Source of the DNA: Pseudoduganella plicata
GTDB taxonomy: Bacteria; Pseudomonadota; Gammaproteobacteria; Burkholderiales; Burkholderiaceae_D
DNA length: 64,000 nucleotides
Assembly: GCF_004421005.1 (NCBI RefSeq)
Contig: NZ_CP038026.1
Span: 2,170,001 to 2,234,000, forward strand
Direction of reading: 5' to 3'
The notes under the pieces: generated by a model
What the model was told of the DNA's origin: nothing
What the model saw: the letters and a program-made list of their open reading frames with translations, nothing else
The model's database searches: none
Shown here: one piece after another, positions 1 to 8,918 of the stretch
Position numbering within the stretch: position 1 is the stretch's first letter
Layout: each line of letters opens with the position of its first letter
Position numbers and translations under genes: made by a program

Positions 1-1371
1 CTGCCGCCAACGGCCCGCATCATCTGCATCGGCCGGCACGACAACACCACGGAAGAATTCATCGACACGGTCAACGCGACGTCGCGCCCGCACATCAAGT
101 CGAACAAGGCCACGCCGGAAGCGTGGGAGCGGTTCACGCGCCGGATCGTCTACGTATCCGTCAACGCCACCGACTCGGGCTCCTACCAAAGCCTGGCCGC
201 CGCCCTGCGCGACCAGCCCGGCCTGACGCGCGTGTACTACCTGGCGACGCCGCCGGCGCTGTTCGCGCAGATCTGCGACAACCTGAAGGAAAACGGCCTG
301 GTCACGCCGGAATCGCGCGTGGTGCTGGAAAAACCGCTGGGCCGCGACCTGGAATCGGCCAAGCAGATCAACCGCGAAGTGGGCGAAGTGTTCGAGGAAT
401 CGCAGATCTACCGGATCGACCACTACCTGGGCAAGGAAACGGTACAGAACCTGCTGGCGCTGCGCTTCGGGAACATCCTGTTCGAGCCGCTGTGGCGCCG
501 CGAATGGATTTCGGACGTGCAGATCACCATTGCCGAGAAGTTGGGCGTGGGCAACCGCATCGGCTACTACGACACGTCCGGCGCGCTGCGCGACATGCTG
601 CAGAACCACCTGCTGCAACTGCTGTGTATCGTGGCGATGGAGCCGCCGGCGTCCACGGCGCCCGATGCCGTGCGCGATGCCAAGCTGCAGGTGCTGCGCT
701 CGCTGAAGCGCTTCACGCCGACCACGCTGGCGCAGAACATCGTGCGCGGCCAGTACCGCGCCGGCCACGTGGACGGCCAGGCCGTGCCGAGCTACCGCGA
801 CGAGCCGGAAGCGCCGCAGCATTCGCGCACCGAGACGTTCGTGGCGATGAAGGCGGAAATCGACACGTGGCGCTGGGCCGGCGTGCCGTTCTACCTGCGC
901 ACGGGCAAGCGCATGGCCGACAGCCTGGCCGAGATCGTCGTGCGCTTCAAGCAGATCCCGCACTCGATCTTCAACCAGCCGACATCGTCGTTCCAGCCGA
1001 ACTCCCTCGTCATCCGCCTGCAGCCGGACGAAGGCCTGCGCATGAACCTGATGGCCAAGACGCCGGGCGAAGGCATGCGCCTGAAACCGGCCGAGCTGGA
1101 ACTGGACTTCCGCGAAACCTTCAAGACGCCCCGCATGGACGCCTACGAGCGCCTGCTGCTCGACGTGCTGCGCGGCCAGCTGACGCTGTTCATGCGCGGC
1201 GACGAACTGGAAGCGGCGTGGGAATGGGTCGAACCGATCCTGAACAACTGGGAACAGGACGACACGGCACCGCTGCCTTACACGTCCGGCACGTGGGGCC
1301 CGGCCGCGGCCAGCGCGCTGATCGGCCGCGACGGCCTGCAGTGGCGCGAGGAAGCGCTGCCGGAAGACTGA
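1..1371 (+). CDS. zwf: glucose-6-phosphate 1-dehydrogenase, 5'-truncated by the window
   Basis: Oxidises glucose-6-phosphate to 6-phosphogluconolactone with NAD(P)+, the entry step of the oxidative pentose-phosphate and Entner-Doudoroff routes in the cytoplasm. The reading frame is open from base 1 and gives 456 residues to the stop. The family is usually about 485-490 residues, so roughly 30 N-terminal residues, including the GxSGDLA dinucleotide-binding loop, lie outside the window. The substrate-binding signature RIDHYLGKE is at 412-438, and the PLGRDLESA and SGALRDMLQNHLLQL blocks typical of the family are present. The next gene downstream is a HexR-type regulator, which in related bacteria represses zwf. 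Identity is very secure; only the start is missing. Confidence 0.96.
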   Translation: MPPTARIICIGRHDNTTEEFIDTVNATSRPHIKSNKATPEAWERFTRRIVYVSVNATDSGSYQSLAAALRDQPGLTRVYYLATPPALFAQICDNLKENGLVTPESRVVLEKPLGRDLESAKQINREVGEVFEESQIYRIDHYLGKETVQNLLALRFGNILFEPLWRREWISDVQITIAEKLGVGNRIGYYDTSGALRDMLQNHLLQLLCIVAMEPPASTAPDAVRDAKLQVLRSLKRFTPTTLAQNIVRGQYRAGHVDGQAVPSYRDEPEAPQHSRTETFVAMKAEIDTWRWAGVPFYLRTGKRMADSLAEIVVRFKQIPHSIFNQPTSSFQPNSLVIRLQPDEGLRMNLMAKTPGEGMRLKPAELELDFRETFKTPRMDAYERLLLDVLRGQLTLFMRGDELEAAWEWVEPILNNWEQDDTAPLPYTSGTWGPAAASALIGRDGLQWREEALPED

Positions 1372-1441
1372 TCGGACTATCTTGGGCTTGCCACCATCCC
1401 CATCGCAGTTGACACCGCAGCCGACGCAGCTGACACCACTG

Positions 1442-2296
1442 ATGCTATTGGACTCCATCCGCACGCAGCTCGACTCGCTGTCCAAATCGGAACGCAAGGT
1501 CGCGCTGGCGGTGCTCGACAATCCGTCGCGCACCGTCAGCTCGAACATCACGGCGCTGGCAAAAAGCGCGGCGGTGTCCGAGCCCACCGTCGTGCGCTTC
1601 TGCCGCACGCTCGGCTACGACGGCTGGCATGAGTTCAAGCTGAAGCTGGCGCAGGGGCTGGCGCTCGCCCTGCCCGGCCTGAACGAGGCGCCGTCGCAAG
1701 GCGACCTGGCGTCGGATCTCGTCAATAAGATCTGCAGCCGTTCCATCAACACGCTGCTGGACCTGCGCAACAACCTGCACCACGAACCCGTCCAGGCGGC
1801 GCTGGACATCCTGTCGCGCGCCAAGAAGATCGAGTTCTACGGCCAGGGCACGTCCGGCATCGTGGCGGCCGATGCCCAGCACAAGTTCTTCCGCTCGGGC
1901 GTCCCCACGGTTGCCTACTCCGACCCGGCGATTCACAGCATTGCCGCCGCGCTGCTGAAAAAGGGCGACTGCGTTGTCGCCATCTCCCAACGCGGCAACA
2001 GCCCGGCGCTGGTGCGCTCGGTGCATCTGGCCAGGGATGGCGGCGCGGACGTCATCGTGCTGGCGCCATCGGGCACGCCGCTGGCCGACCTGGCCACGGT
2101 GCTCATCCCCATCGACCTGATCTTCAATACCGACCCGTACACCCCCATCTCGGCACGCCTCGCCTACCTTGTCGTCATCGACGTGCTGGCCGTCGGCCTG
2201 GCGCTGCAACGGGGTCCGGACTTCCGCCGCCAGATGCAGAACGCGCAAAAGGCGTTGCAGGAGTTCGAGGTACAGTTCGATTCCTTTATCGGCTAG
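1442..2296 (+). CDS. hexR: HexR/RpiR-family transcriptional regulator of sugar catabolism
   Basis: Predicted DNA-binding repressor with an N-terminal RpiR-type helix-turn-helix (about residues 1-77, containing SKSERKVALAVLDNP and VSEPTVVRFCRTLGYDG) and a C-terminal SIS sugar-phosphate-binding domain (about 120-260). HexR proteins sense 2-keto-3-deoxy-6-phosphogluconate and control zwf, edd/eda and related genes. The position directly after zwf fits that role. I chose the ATG at 1442 (284 residues, starting MLLDSIR), which matches the usual HexR length and N-terminus; an in-frame TTG at 1382 would add 20 low-complexity residues rich in Pro, Gln and Thr. No good ribosome-binding site is visible at either start. 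The assignment to HexR rather than another RpiR paralogue rests on context and N-terminal similarity. Confidence 0.85.
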   Translation: MLLDSIRTQLDSLSKSERKVALAVLDNPSRTVSSNITALAKSAAVSEPTVVRFCRTLGYDGWHEFKLKLAQGLALALPGLNEAPSQGDLASDLVNKICSRSINTLLDLRNNLHHEPVQAALDILSRAKKIEFYGQGTSGIVAADAQHKFFRSGVPTVAYSDPAIHSIAAALLKKGDCVVAISQRGNSPALVRSVHLARDGGADVIVLAPSGTPLADLATVLIPIDLIFNTDPYTPISARLAYLVVIDVLAVGLALQRGPDFRRQMQNAQKALQEFEVQFDSFIG

Positions 2297-2344
2297 GGCC
2301 GGCACTGCCGCCCGGCGACAGTCGATCCCCTGCTGCGCGCGGCT

Positions 2345-4270
2345 TCAGTCGGCCGCCCGGGGAGGAATCCTGCGCGGCCTGATCCCGCCAAACACCCTGG
2401 CAAAGGCTTCGAGCTCGACAGGCTTGACAAAGTAATGGTCGAAGCCCGCTTCGTTGGCGAGGGTCCGGTCCCGTGCCGTGCCGAACCCGCTCAGTGCGAT
2501 CAGGACGGGCGGCGGGTTCGCCACGTTGCGGATGTCGACGGCCAGATCGTGTCCGCTGCCGTCCGGCAGGCCGATGTCGAGGACGCAAGCGTCGGGAATG
2601 GACGATCTGACGGCATCGAGCGCGGCGCCCGCCGTGTGGGCAAGCGTGACCCGGTGCCCCGCCGCCGTCAGGAAAAACTTCAGCATTTCGGCGGCATCCA
2701 CGTTGTCGTCGACGAGCAGCACCGACAGGCGCACTGGCGCATGCGGTACCTCGACCAGCCGATCCGCGACGCGGCGCTCCGGCGTGGTCTGATCCTGCGC
2801 AAGCCTGGGCAGGCACACCCTGAAACAGCTGCCATGGCCGAGCCCCGCGCTTTCGCACCCAATAGCGCCGTCGTGCAGATGGACGATACTGCGTGCCAGT
2901 GCCAGGCCGATGCCCAGGCCGCCCATGGCCCGATCCGATGTCGTGTGCACCTGCTCGAACAGGTCGAAGACGAACTGCTGGGCGGCGGGATCGATGCCGA
3001 TGCCGTTGTCCGCCACTTCGATGCACACGACACCATCGGCGACCGACATCGCCACGCTAATGGCACCGCCGGGAGGCGTGTACTTGGCGGCGTTATTGAG
3101 AAGATTGGCAATGACCTGGATCAGCCGTTTTTCATCGCCCTTGACATGGGCCAGGGCGGGCGCCAGCGTGATCGCCAGCGTGTGCTGACGGCTTTCGATC
3201 AGCGGGCGCACCTGTTCGATCGCACAACTGACGACCGCTTTCATGTCCAGCGATGCGAGCTGCAACGTAACCTGCCCACGCGATACGCGTGACACATCCA
3301 GCAGATCGTCGATCAGCGCGGTCATGTGCCTGACCTGCCGGATAATGACCTGGCTCGCCTTCCGTGCCGCGGTGGCGTCGAACTTGCCCAGCGACAGCAA
3401 CTCCGCGGCAGCACTCACCGGCGCCAGCGGGTTTCGCAGCTCGTGCGCGAGCATCGCCAGAAACTCGTCCTTGCGGCGATCGGCGTCGCGCAACGCCGCC
3501 TCCATGCCCTGCCGTTCGCCCACATCATGAAACACGATCACGGTCCCACCGGCCATGCCGTCCCGGCCGGGAATGGCCGACTGCCGCGTTTCGACGACAT
3601 GCCGGGTACCGTCGCGTGCGCGCAGTATCCGCGTCGACCGGGGCGGCGTGCCCTTGATTTCCTCCCGCGCCAGCCTGGCCTCGTCCGCACTGTATTCGCC
3701 CGGCGGCACGATGTCGAACACCTGTTCGGTACGCAGTCCTCTTGCATCCTCGCGTGACCAGCCCATGAAGTGCTGGGCCTGGTCGTTGACATATTCGACC
3801 AGGCCGGCGTCATCGACGGAAATGACGCCGACCGCGATCGCGTTCAGCGTCAGCTCGGCGCGCTCCTTCTCGCGCGCCAGCCTGTCCTGCAGGTCCTTCA
3901 GGTTGGTGAGGTCGCGTGTCATTTTGCAAAAGCCCTCGAGCCGGCCATCGTCGCCGCGAATGGCGATCACCTCGACCAGCGCCCAGAACAGCGATCCATC
4001 CTTGCGCTGGCGCCACGCCGACTCCTGGAAGGTGCCATTCCTGGTCGCGTCCTCGAGGTTGTGCCGGGGGTGGTCCCGCTGCCGGTCCGCTTCCGTGTAC
4101 AGCATCGCCAGGGGCTGCCCGATCGCCTCGTGCGCCGGATAGCCCTTCATGGCTTGCGCCGCAGGATTCCAGGTCTGGATGATCCCGGCCGTATCGAGCA
4201 GGAAGATCGCATAGTCCGAGACTTTCTCGACCATGCGGGAAAAACAATGTTCATGGAACGGATCCGCCAT
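2345..4270 (-). CDS. PAS-PAS hybrid sensor histidine kinase with C-terminal receiver
   Basis: Cytoplasmic signalling kinase of 641 residues with no obvious transmembrane segment. Order: PAS domain (about 11-125, with the typical WNPAAQAMKGYPAHEAIG stretch), second PAS (about 135-255), HisKA dimerisation domain with the phospho-acceptor His276 in FLAMLAHELRNPLAP, HATPase_c with N-box LLNNAAKYTPPGG and G-boxes DNGIGI and GLGIGLALAR, then a receiver domain (about 516-632) with acidic pocket VDDN and phospho-acceptor Asp565. It is a hybrid kinase expected to pass phosphate to its own receiver and then to an unknown phosphotransferase. It converges with hexR (48 bp between stops) and no partner regulator is adjacent. 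The stimulus cannot be read from the sequence. Confidence 0.9.
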   Translation of the reverse strand: MADPFHEHCFSRMVEKVSDYAIFLLDTAGIIQTWNPAAQAMKGYPAHEAIGQPLAMLYTEADRQRDHPRHNLEDATRNGTFQESAWRQRKDGSLFWALVEVIAIRGDDGRLEGFCKMTRDLTNLKDLQDRLAREKERAELTLNAIAVGVISVDDAGLVEYVNDQAQHFMGWSREDARGLRTEQVFDIVPPGEYSADEARLAREEIKGTPPRSTRILRARDGTRHVVETRQSAIPGRDGMAGGTVIVFHDVGERQGMEAALRDADRRKDEFLAMLAHELRNPLAPVSAAAELLSLGKFDATAARKASQVIIRQVRHMTALIDDLLDVSRVSRGQVTLQLASLDMKAVVSCAIEQVRPLIESRQHTLAITLAPALAHVKGDEKRLIQVIANLLNNAAKYTPPGGAISVAMSVADGVVCIEVADNGIGIDPAAQQFVFDLFEQVHTTSDRAMGGLGIGLALARSIVHLHDGAIGCESAGLGHGSCFRVCLPRLAQDQTTPERRVADRLVEVPHAPVRLSVLLVDDNVDAAEMLKFFLTAAGHRVTLAHTAGAALDAVRSSIPDACVLDIGLPDGSGHDLAVDIRNVANPPPVLIALSGFGTARDRTLANEAGFDHYFVKPVELEAFARVFGGIRPRRIPPRAAD

Positions 4271-4391
4271 TTCCCCCTCGCCAGTAGTTACGCAAAATTG
4301 CGCACGGCGCTCGGCTGCCGCACGTCAACTATATGCCGAACGAGGAAGCGCTGGCGGACGCCTCGATCCGGGGAACCAGGATGGGGTCAGG

Positions 4392-5597
4392 TCAAGTCTG
4401 CGCCAGCCCGACCTGGGCCGGCCGCCGCAATCCCGCCCACACCGCCGCGAACCCCACGCTGCAAATTGCCGTCACGACCACCATCGGCGCCGCTGTTCCG
4501 TTGGAAAAGCAGCCGGTGACGAAGCTGCACACGGCCGTCAGCGCCATCTGCACGAAGAAGAACAGCCCCGAGGCCGATCCCGCTACGGACGCGTAGGGCT
4601 GCAGCACGCCGAACTGGCAGGCCGGGATGGCGATACCGACCGACAGCATGATCAGCAGGAACGGCGCAACGATGGCCGGCAGCGCGAGCGGGAGCAGCGT
4701 GGTCGCCCCCAGCAGCAGCGCCGCGCCGCACAGGTTCAGCGCCACGGCCCACGAGATCACGCGGTCGGCGGGATGGCGCGCCGACAGGCGCCGGAACAGG
4801 TTGGAGCCGGTGACGTAACCCGCCACCGTCAGCCCGAACACCAGCGCGTAGGCCGTCTGCGACAGGTGCATGGTCCGCTGCAGCAGCACCGACGACTCCG
4901 CGATGAACGGGAAGTAGGTGCAATAGACAAAACTGATCGCCAGCGCATAGCGCAGGAAGTACGGGTCGCCCAGCAGGCGGCGGTAGACCGCCAGCGGCCG
5001 TTCGCGCTGGCCGCCGGCCGTGACGGCCAGCGTTTCCGGCAGCAGCAGGGCTATCAGTGCCAGCGACACGGTGCCCAGCAGTGCCAGCGCGATGAACACC
5101 CAGCGCCAGCCCAGCGCGATGTCGATGGCGCTGCCGATCAGCGGCGCCACGATGGGCGACAGGGCCATGCCCATCGAAATCCGGCTCAGCATCCTGGCCT
5201 GCGTGGCCTTGTCGAACCGGTCGCGCACCATGACGCGGCCGACGACCGTGCCGCAGCAGCCGCCCAATGCCGGGAACATGCGCGCCACGATGATGGTTGC
5301 GACGTCGCCGGCGATCACGCAGACCACGGTGGCAAGCAGGTACAGTGCGGTCCCCCACAGCAGCACCGGGCGGCGGCCGACGCGGTCGCACAGCGGGCCG
5401 CAGACCAGCATGGAGACGGCATAGCCCACCATGTACAGCGTCAGCGTCAGCTGCAGGTTGGCGTCCGAGGCGCCCAGCGTATCGGCCATCGCCGGCAGCG
5501 ACGGCAGGTAGGCATCGATGGTCACCCTGGGCAGGCAGACCACGATCAGCAGGATGGCCGTCCAGGCCCACGGTTTGAGCGTTCTGTTGTCGGACAT
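4392..5597 (-). CDS. MFS drug-resistance-type transporter, Bcr/CflA subfamily
   Basis: Inner-membrane 12-helix major facilitator exporter of 401 residues. The DHA1-type motif A is visible as CGPLCDRVGRRPVLLWG between helices 2 and 3, and helix 1 carries the VTIDAYLPSLPAM stretch typical of Bcr/CflA proteins. Known members extrude bicyclomycin, chloramphenicol, sulphonamides or small metabolites by proton antiport; the substrate here is unknown. Its ATG lies only 4 bp after the stop of the upstream FAD/NAD(P)-binding gene, so the two are probably co-transcribed and translationally coupled. The exporter may remove the product or substrate of that enzyme (inference). Confidence 0.87.
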   Translation of the reverse strand: MSDNRTLKPWAWTAILLIVVCLPRVTIDAYLPSLPAMADTLGASDANLQLTLTLYMVGYAVSMLVCGPLCDRVGRRPVLLWGTALYLLATVVCVIAGDVATIIVARMFPALGGCCGTVVGRVMVRDRFDKATQARMLSRISMGMALSPIVAPLIGSAIDIALGWRWVFIALALLGTVSLALIALLLPETLAVTAGGQRERPLAVYRRLLGDPYFLRYALAISFVYCTYFPFIAESSVLLQRTMHLSQTAYALVFGLTVAGYVTGSNLFRRLSARHPADRVISWAVALNLCGAALLLGATTLLPLALPAIVAPFLLIMLSVGIAIPACQFGVLQPYASVAGSASGLFFFVQMALTAVCSFVTGCFSNGTAAPMVVVTAICSVGFAAVWAGLRRPAQVGLAQT

Positions 5598-5601
5598 CGG
5601 T

Positions 5602-6231
5602 TCAATCCAGTGCAGGTGCGGCGGTGCGGCCGGTCGTCAGCGCCTTGTGGTCGGGCGCCAGCGACGACAGCACGTCGCTGGCGATATGGCGTGCGCGGCG
5701 GGCGATCATTTCCGTATTGCCCACCGCGAGCAGCACCGAGTCGGCCAGCAGCACGCTCTCGCCATGGCGGATCCGGTAACGCTCGCCGCGCCGGATGGCG
5801 TCCGCCGCGTGTGGGATCACTTCGATCTCCAGTCCCTTCTTGACGGCGGCGGCGCAGGTCTCGACGAAGAAATCGCCGAGGAAGCGGCCGAACATGGGGC
5901 GCGGCGCATAGGCCGTCGCCAGGTCCGTGGCCGAGACGGACTTCAGTTCGTCCTCGTGGTGCGCCTTCCAGCGCAGCCAGGCGGAAAAAGTCGAATAATC
6001 GTTGGCCGAGACGGACATCGTCTCCGCATTCCGGTTGAGCAGGGCCGTGTCCACATCGGCCTGGTATGCCAGTCCCGGTCCGATCTGCTCGCGCGGCTCG
6101 AAGACGACGACGCGCATCGATGCGGCCTGCTCGCGTGAGACGGACGAGACAATCTGATGCAGGAAGGCGACACAGGCGCCACCGGCACCGACCACCGCCA
6201 CGGTGAATTTTTCTTTAGCAAAGATTGTCAT
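5602..6231 (-). CDS. short FAD/NAD(P)-binding protein (NAD_binding_9-like)
   Basis: A 209-residue protein that begins with a Rossmann nucleotide-binding motif (VAVVGAGGACVAFLHQI) and carries the pattern GPGLAYQADVDTALLNRNAE followed by MSVSANDYSTFSAWL, typical of the N-terminal domain of FAD/NAD(P)-binding proteins related to ornithine/lysine monooxygenases. Most relatives run to 450-600 residues; this one stops after the first nucleotide-binding domain, just before the MFS gene. It is therefore either a naturally short paralogue or the remnant of a longer enzyme, and catalytic competence is doubtful. It is first in a two-gene unit divergent from a MocR-type regulator, which suggests control by that regulator. 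Confidence 0.75.
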   Translation of the reverse strand: MTIFAKEKFTVAVVGAGGACVAFLHQIVSSVSREQAASMRVVVFEPREQIGPGLAYQADVDTALLNRNAETMSVSANDYSTFSAWLRWKAHHEDELKSVSATDLATAYAPRPMFGRFLGDFFVETCAAAVKKGLEIEVIPHAADAIRRGERYRIRHGESVLLADSVLLAVGNTEMIARRARHIASDVLSSLAPDHKALTTGRTAAPALD

Positions 6232-6270
6232 GCAGGCATCCGGATGAAAGTGAGCGATTTGGCAAGTCTA

Positions 6271-6323
6271 TGGTCACCGTGGTCTAATACTAAGTACCAT
6301 TTATTTCATCGTTCATTGGACCA
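6271..6323. promoter_or_regulatory. candidate MocR operator in divergent intergenic region
   Basis: The 94-bp gap between the divergent FAD-protein gene and the MocR-type gene holds two direct TGGTC half-sites (6271-6275 and 6280-6284) and a third, inverted copy (GGACCA, 6318-6323) next to the regulator ATG. MocR/PdxR regulators are known to bind direct and inverted repeats between themselves and a divergent target, so this is a plausible auto-regulatory operator. The motif is short and could be chance. Confidence 0.3.
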
Positions 6324-6325
6324 CT

Positions 6326-7816
6326 ATGGCACGAGGCAAGACGGAATTCGCCCTGGACCTGCCCTGCCCCGCCGGCCTGCGGGGCGGAGCGCCGGCGGGC
6401 GACAGCAAACAGGACCTCGTCTATGCCACCTTGCGCGATGCCATCCTCGGCCGGCTGATCCCCGCCGGCAGCCGCCTGCCGTCCACCCGCATGCTGGCCC
6501 AGCGCTGGGGCCTGTCGCGCGGCACGGTGGAGATCGTCTACGACCGCCTGAGTTCCGAAGCATATGTGTCGCGCACGCCGGGGTCGGGCACGCGGGTCAG
6601 CGCCGTCGTGCCGGACCGCTACCTGATGGCGATCGCTCCGGGCGTGCACCCGCTGGCCGTGCCCGCGCCGCGCGCCCCGGCCGCGAGTGCGCCGCCCGCC
6701 GGGCCGCCCGATCCCGCCGTACAGGTGGGCGTGCCGTTCATGGCGCGCCTGGCCGATCCGGCGCTGTTCCCGTTACCCGCATGGTCGCGCCAGATCGCCC
6801 GCGCGCTCGATCGCGCCGGCGTCGAGCTGCTGTGTTGCGCCGATCCTGCCGGCCTGCCGGTACTGCGCGAACAGATCGCCGACTACCTGCGCAAATACCG
6901 GGGCATCGGCTGCAGTGCCGACGACGTGATCGTCCTCACCGGCATTCGCCACGCGCTCGACCTGGTGGCGCGCAGCGTGCTGCGGCCCGGTGACAAGGTC
7001 TGTGTCGAAGACCCGGGCTACCCGGCCGCGCTGCAGATCTTTGCCAGGGCCGGTGCATCCGTCGTTCCGGTCCCCGTCGGGCCGCACGGACTGGAATGCG
7101 CGCTGCTGGACGGTCATGCCGATACGCGGCTGGTGTACGTGACGCCGGCGCACCAGTCGCCCACCGGCGTGACGATGTCGGTCACGCGGCGGCTGGAACT
7201 GCTGGACTGGGCGGAGCGTCACGACGCCTGGGTCATCGAGGACGATTACGACAGCGAATTCAATTACCTGAACGCGCCGCTCGCCGTGCTCAAGTCCCTG
7301 GACAGAGAGTGTCGCGTGATCTACACGGGCAGCTTCAACAAGACGCTGTTCGCCGGCCTGCGCGTAGGCTTCGCGGTGGTGCCGCCGCAGCTGAAGGGCC
7401 AGCTGCTGGCGCTGTGGCAGACCACGGGCCGCTCGGTCGGCGTGACGGAACAACTGGCGCTCGCGTCATGGCTGGCCGACGGCCTGTTCGTGCGGCACCT
7501 GCGCTCGGCGCGGCGCGCGTACCAGGAGCGGCGCGATGCGATCCTGGCGGCGCTGGCGGCGGGGGCGCCCGGTCGTTACACCGTCAGCGGCCACCATGCC
7601 GGTTTCCATTTTGTTCTGTGGCTGCCCGAGGGCAGCGACGAGGCGGCGTTCTGCGCCCGCGCCGCCGCCACTGGCCTGCAACTGCAAGGCTTGCGCAGCC
7701 TGTGCAGGGAGGTCGTGCTGCCGCCGGCCATCGTGGTCGGCTACACGGCGCTGACGATGGCGCAGGCGCGCCACAGCGCCCGGCTGCTGGCCGGGCTGCT
7801 CAGCGCATCGGACTAG
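6326..7816 (+). CDS. MocR/PdxR-type GntR regulator with aminotransferase-like domain
   Basis: 496 residues. An N-terminal GntR winged helix (about 28-95; GRLIPAGSRLPSTRMLAQRW, then LSRGTVEIVYDRL) is joined by a Pro/Ala-rich linker to a fold-type I aminotransferase-like domain. The PLP Schiff-base lysine is Lys339 in YTGSFNKTLFAGLRVGF, and the EDDYDSEF motif precedes it. MocR proteins sense PLP or amino-compound ligands and usually control a divergent gene, here the FAD-protein/MFS pair. Whether it is a vitamin B6 regulator (PdxR) cannot be judged because no pdxST genes are in view. Its TAG stop abuts the stop of the convergent ABC ATPase gene with no spacer. Confidence 0.88.
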   Translation: MARGKTEFALDLPCPAGLRGGAPAGDSKQDLVYATLRDAILGRLIPAGSRLPSTRMLAQRWGLSRGTVEIVYDRLSSEAYVSRTPGSGTRVSAVVPDRYLMAIAPGVHPLAVPAPRAPAASAPPAGPPDPAVQVGVPFMARLADPALFPLPAWSRQIARALDRAGVELLCCADPAGLPVLREQIADYLRKYRGIGCSADDVIVLTGIRHALDLVARSVLRPGDKVCVEDPGYPAALQIFARAGASVVPVPVGPHGLECALLDGHADTRLVYVTPAHQSPTGVTMSVTRRLELLDWAERHDAWVIEDDYDSEFNYLNAPLAVLKSLDRECRVIYTGSFNKTLFAGLRVGFAVVPPQLKGQLLALWQTTGRSVGVTEQLALASWLADGLFVRHLRSARRAYQERRDAILAALAAGAPGRYTVSGHHAGFHFVLWLPEGSDEAAFCARAAATGLQLQGLRSLCREVVLPPAIVVGYTALTMAQARHSARLLAGLLSASD

Positions 7817-8896
7817 TCAGAACACCCACAACTTCTCGACCGGCATCTGCAGCCAGTACATGCCATCGTTCAGGCGATGGCGCGAGTAGGCCCGCACGCT
7901 GATGTCGCCGGACTTGAACAGGCATTCCCACCGGTCGCCTAGGTACATGCACGTGACCAGCGGCAGCGGCAGCGCGTTGTCGACCTGCCCGGCGCTGATG
8001 CGCACTTCCTCCACGCGCACCAGCGGCGCAATGTCGGCCAGGCGGGTGCCGCGGGCGGTGCCCTGCAGCCGCGTGCCCGCCACGTCGAGGATGACGTTGC
8101 TGCCATCGCGCTGCACCAAGGTGCCGGGCAGCCGGTTGTTACTGCCCATGAACTCCGCCGTGAACAGCGTGTCCGGCGTTTCATACATGGCCTGCGGCGT
8201 GCCCTGCTGCTCGATGACGCCGTTGTTCAGCAACAGGATGCGGTCCGAGATCGCCATCGCCTCTGCCTGGTCGTGGGTGACCATCAGCGCGGACAGGCCG
8301 AGGCGTACGATCAGCTCGCGCAGGAACGCCCGCGCCTCTTCGCGCAGCTTGGCGTCCAGGTTCGACAGCGGCTCGTCCAGCAGGATGACGGGCGGGTTGT
8401 AGACGAGCGCGCGGGCAATCGCCACGCGCTGCTGCTGTCCGCCGGACAGTTGATGGGGGTAGCGCTCGCCCAGGTGGGCCAGGCCCAGCTGCCCCAGCAC
8501 CTCCGTCACGCGCGTTTTGATTTCTCCGCCGGGCATCCGGCGCAACGTCAGGCCATAGGCCACGTTGTCGAACACGGTCTTGTGCGGCCACAGCGCGTAC
8601 GACTGGAACACGAGGCCAAGGTTGCGCTGTTCGGCCGGCATCTCGAAGCGATTGGCGCCGTCGTACACGCGGCGCGTGCCGATGTCGATGGTGCCCTGGC
8701 GTGCGCTTTCCAGCCCGGCTACGGCGCGCAGCAAGGTAGTCTTGCCGCTGCCCGATGGCCCCAGCAGCGCCACCACTTCGCCTTTTTGCAGGTGCATCGA
8801 CACGCCCTTCAGGATCGGGTTGGCGTGCGCGCCGGTGCCGTAGTCCAGGTGCAGTTCGTCGACGGTCAGTTCGTTCATGTGCAGGTCCCGTTTCAT
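7817..8896 (-). CDS. ABC transporter ATPase, iron(III)/spermidine-type (FbpC/PotA-like)
   Basis: Nucleotide-binding subunit of an importer, 359 residues. Walker A GPSGSGKTT is at residues 46-54, followed by the Q-loop (FQSYALWPH), the signature LSGGQQQR, Walker B VILLDEPLSNLD and the H-loop MVTHDQAEAM. A C-terminal TOBE-like regulatory domain follows (about 275-359). The start at 8896 is chosen because AAGAGGAG lies at good spacing upstream; a second ATG at 8878 (MNELTVDEL) is possible. It is the last gene of the unit SBP-permease-ATPase. The closest recognised architecture is the iron(III) or 2-aminoethylphosphonate type; the actual substrate is unknown. Confidence 0.9.
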   Translation of the reverse strand: MKRDLHMNELTVDELHLDYGTGAHANPILKGVSMHLQKGEVVALLGPSGSGKTTLLRAVAGLESARQGTIDIGTRRVYDGANRFEMPAEQRNLGLVFQSYALWPHKTVFDNVAYGLTLRRMPGGEIKTRVTEVLGQLGLAHLGERYPHQLSGGQQQRVAIARALVYNPPVILLDEPLSNLDAKLREEARAFLRELIVRLGLSALMVTHDQAEAMAISDRILLLNNGVIEQQGTPQAMYETPDTLFTAEFMGSNNRLPGTLVQRDGSNVILDVAGTRLQGTARGTRLADIAPLVRVEEVRISAGQVDNALPLPLVTCMYLGDRWECLFKSGDISVRAYSRHRLNDGMYWLQMPVEKLWVF

Positions 8897-8918
8897 GGTC
8901 AGACTCCTCTTTCTGCGT

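Noticed and set aside
4381..4400. GGGGTCAGGTC string after the MFS gene as a further repeat-family member
   Set aside because: Only about 10 bases match and no inverted partner is found.
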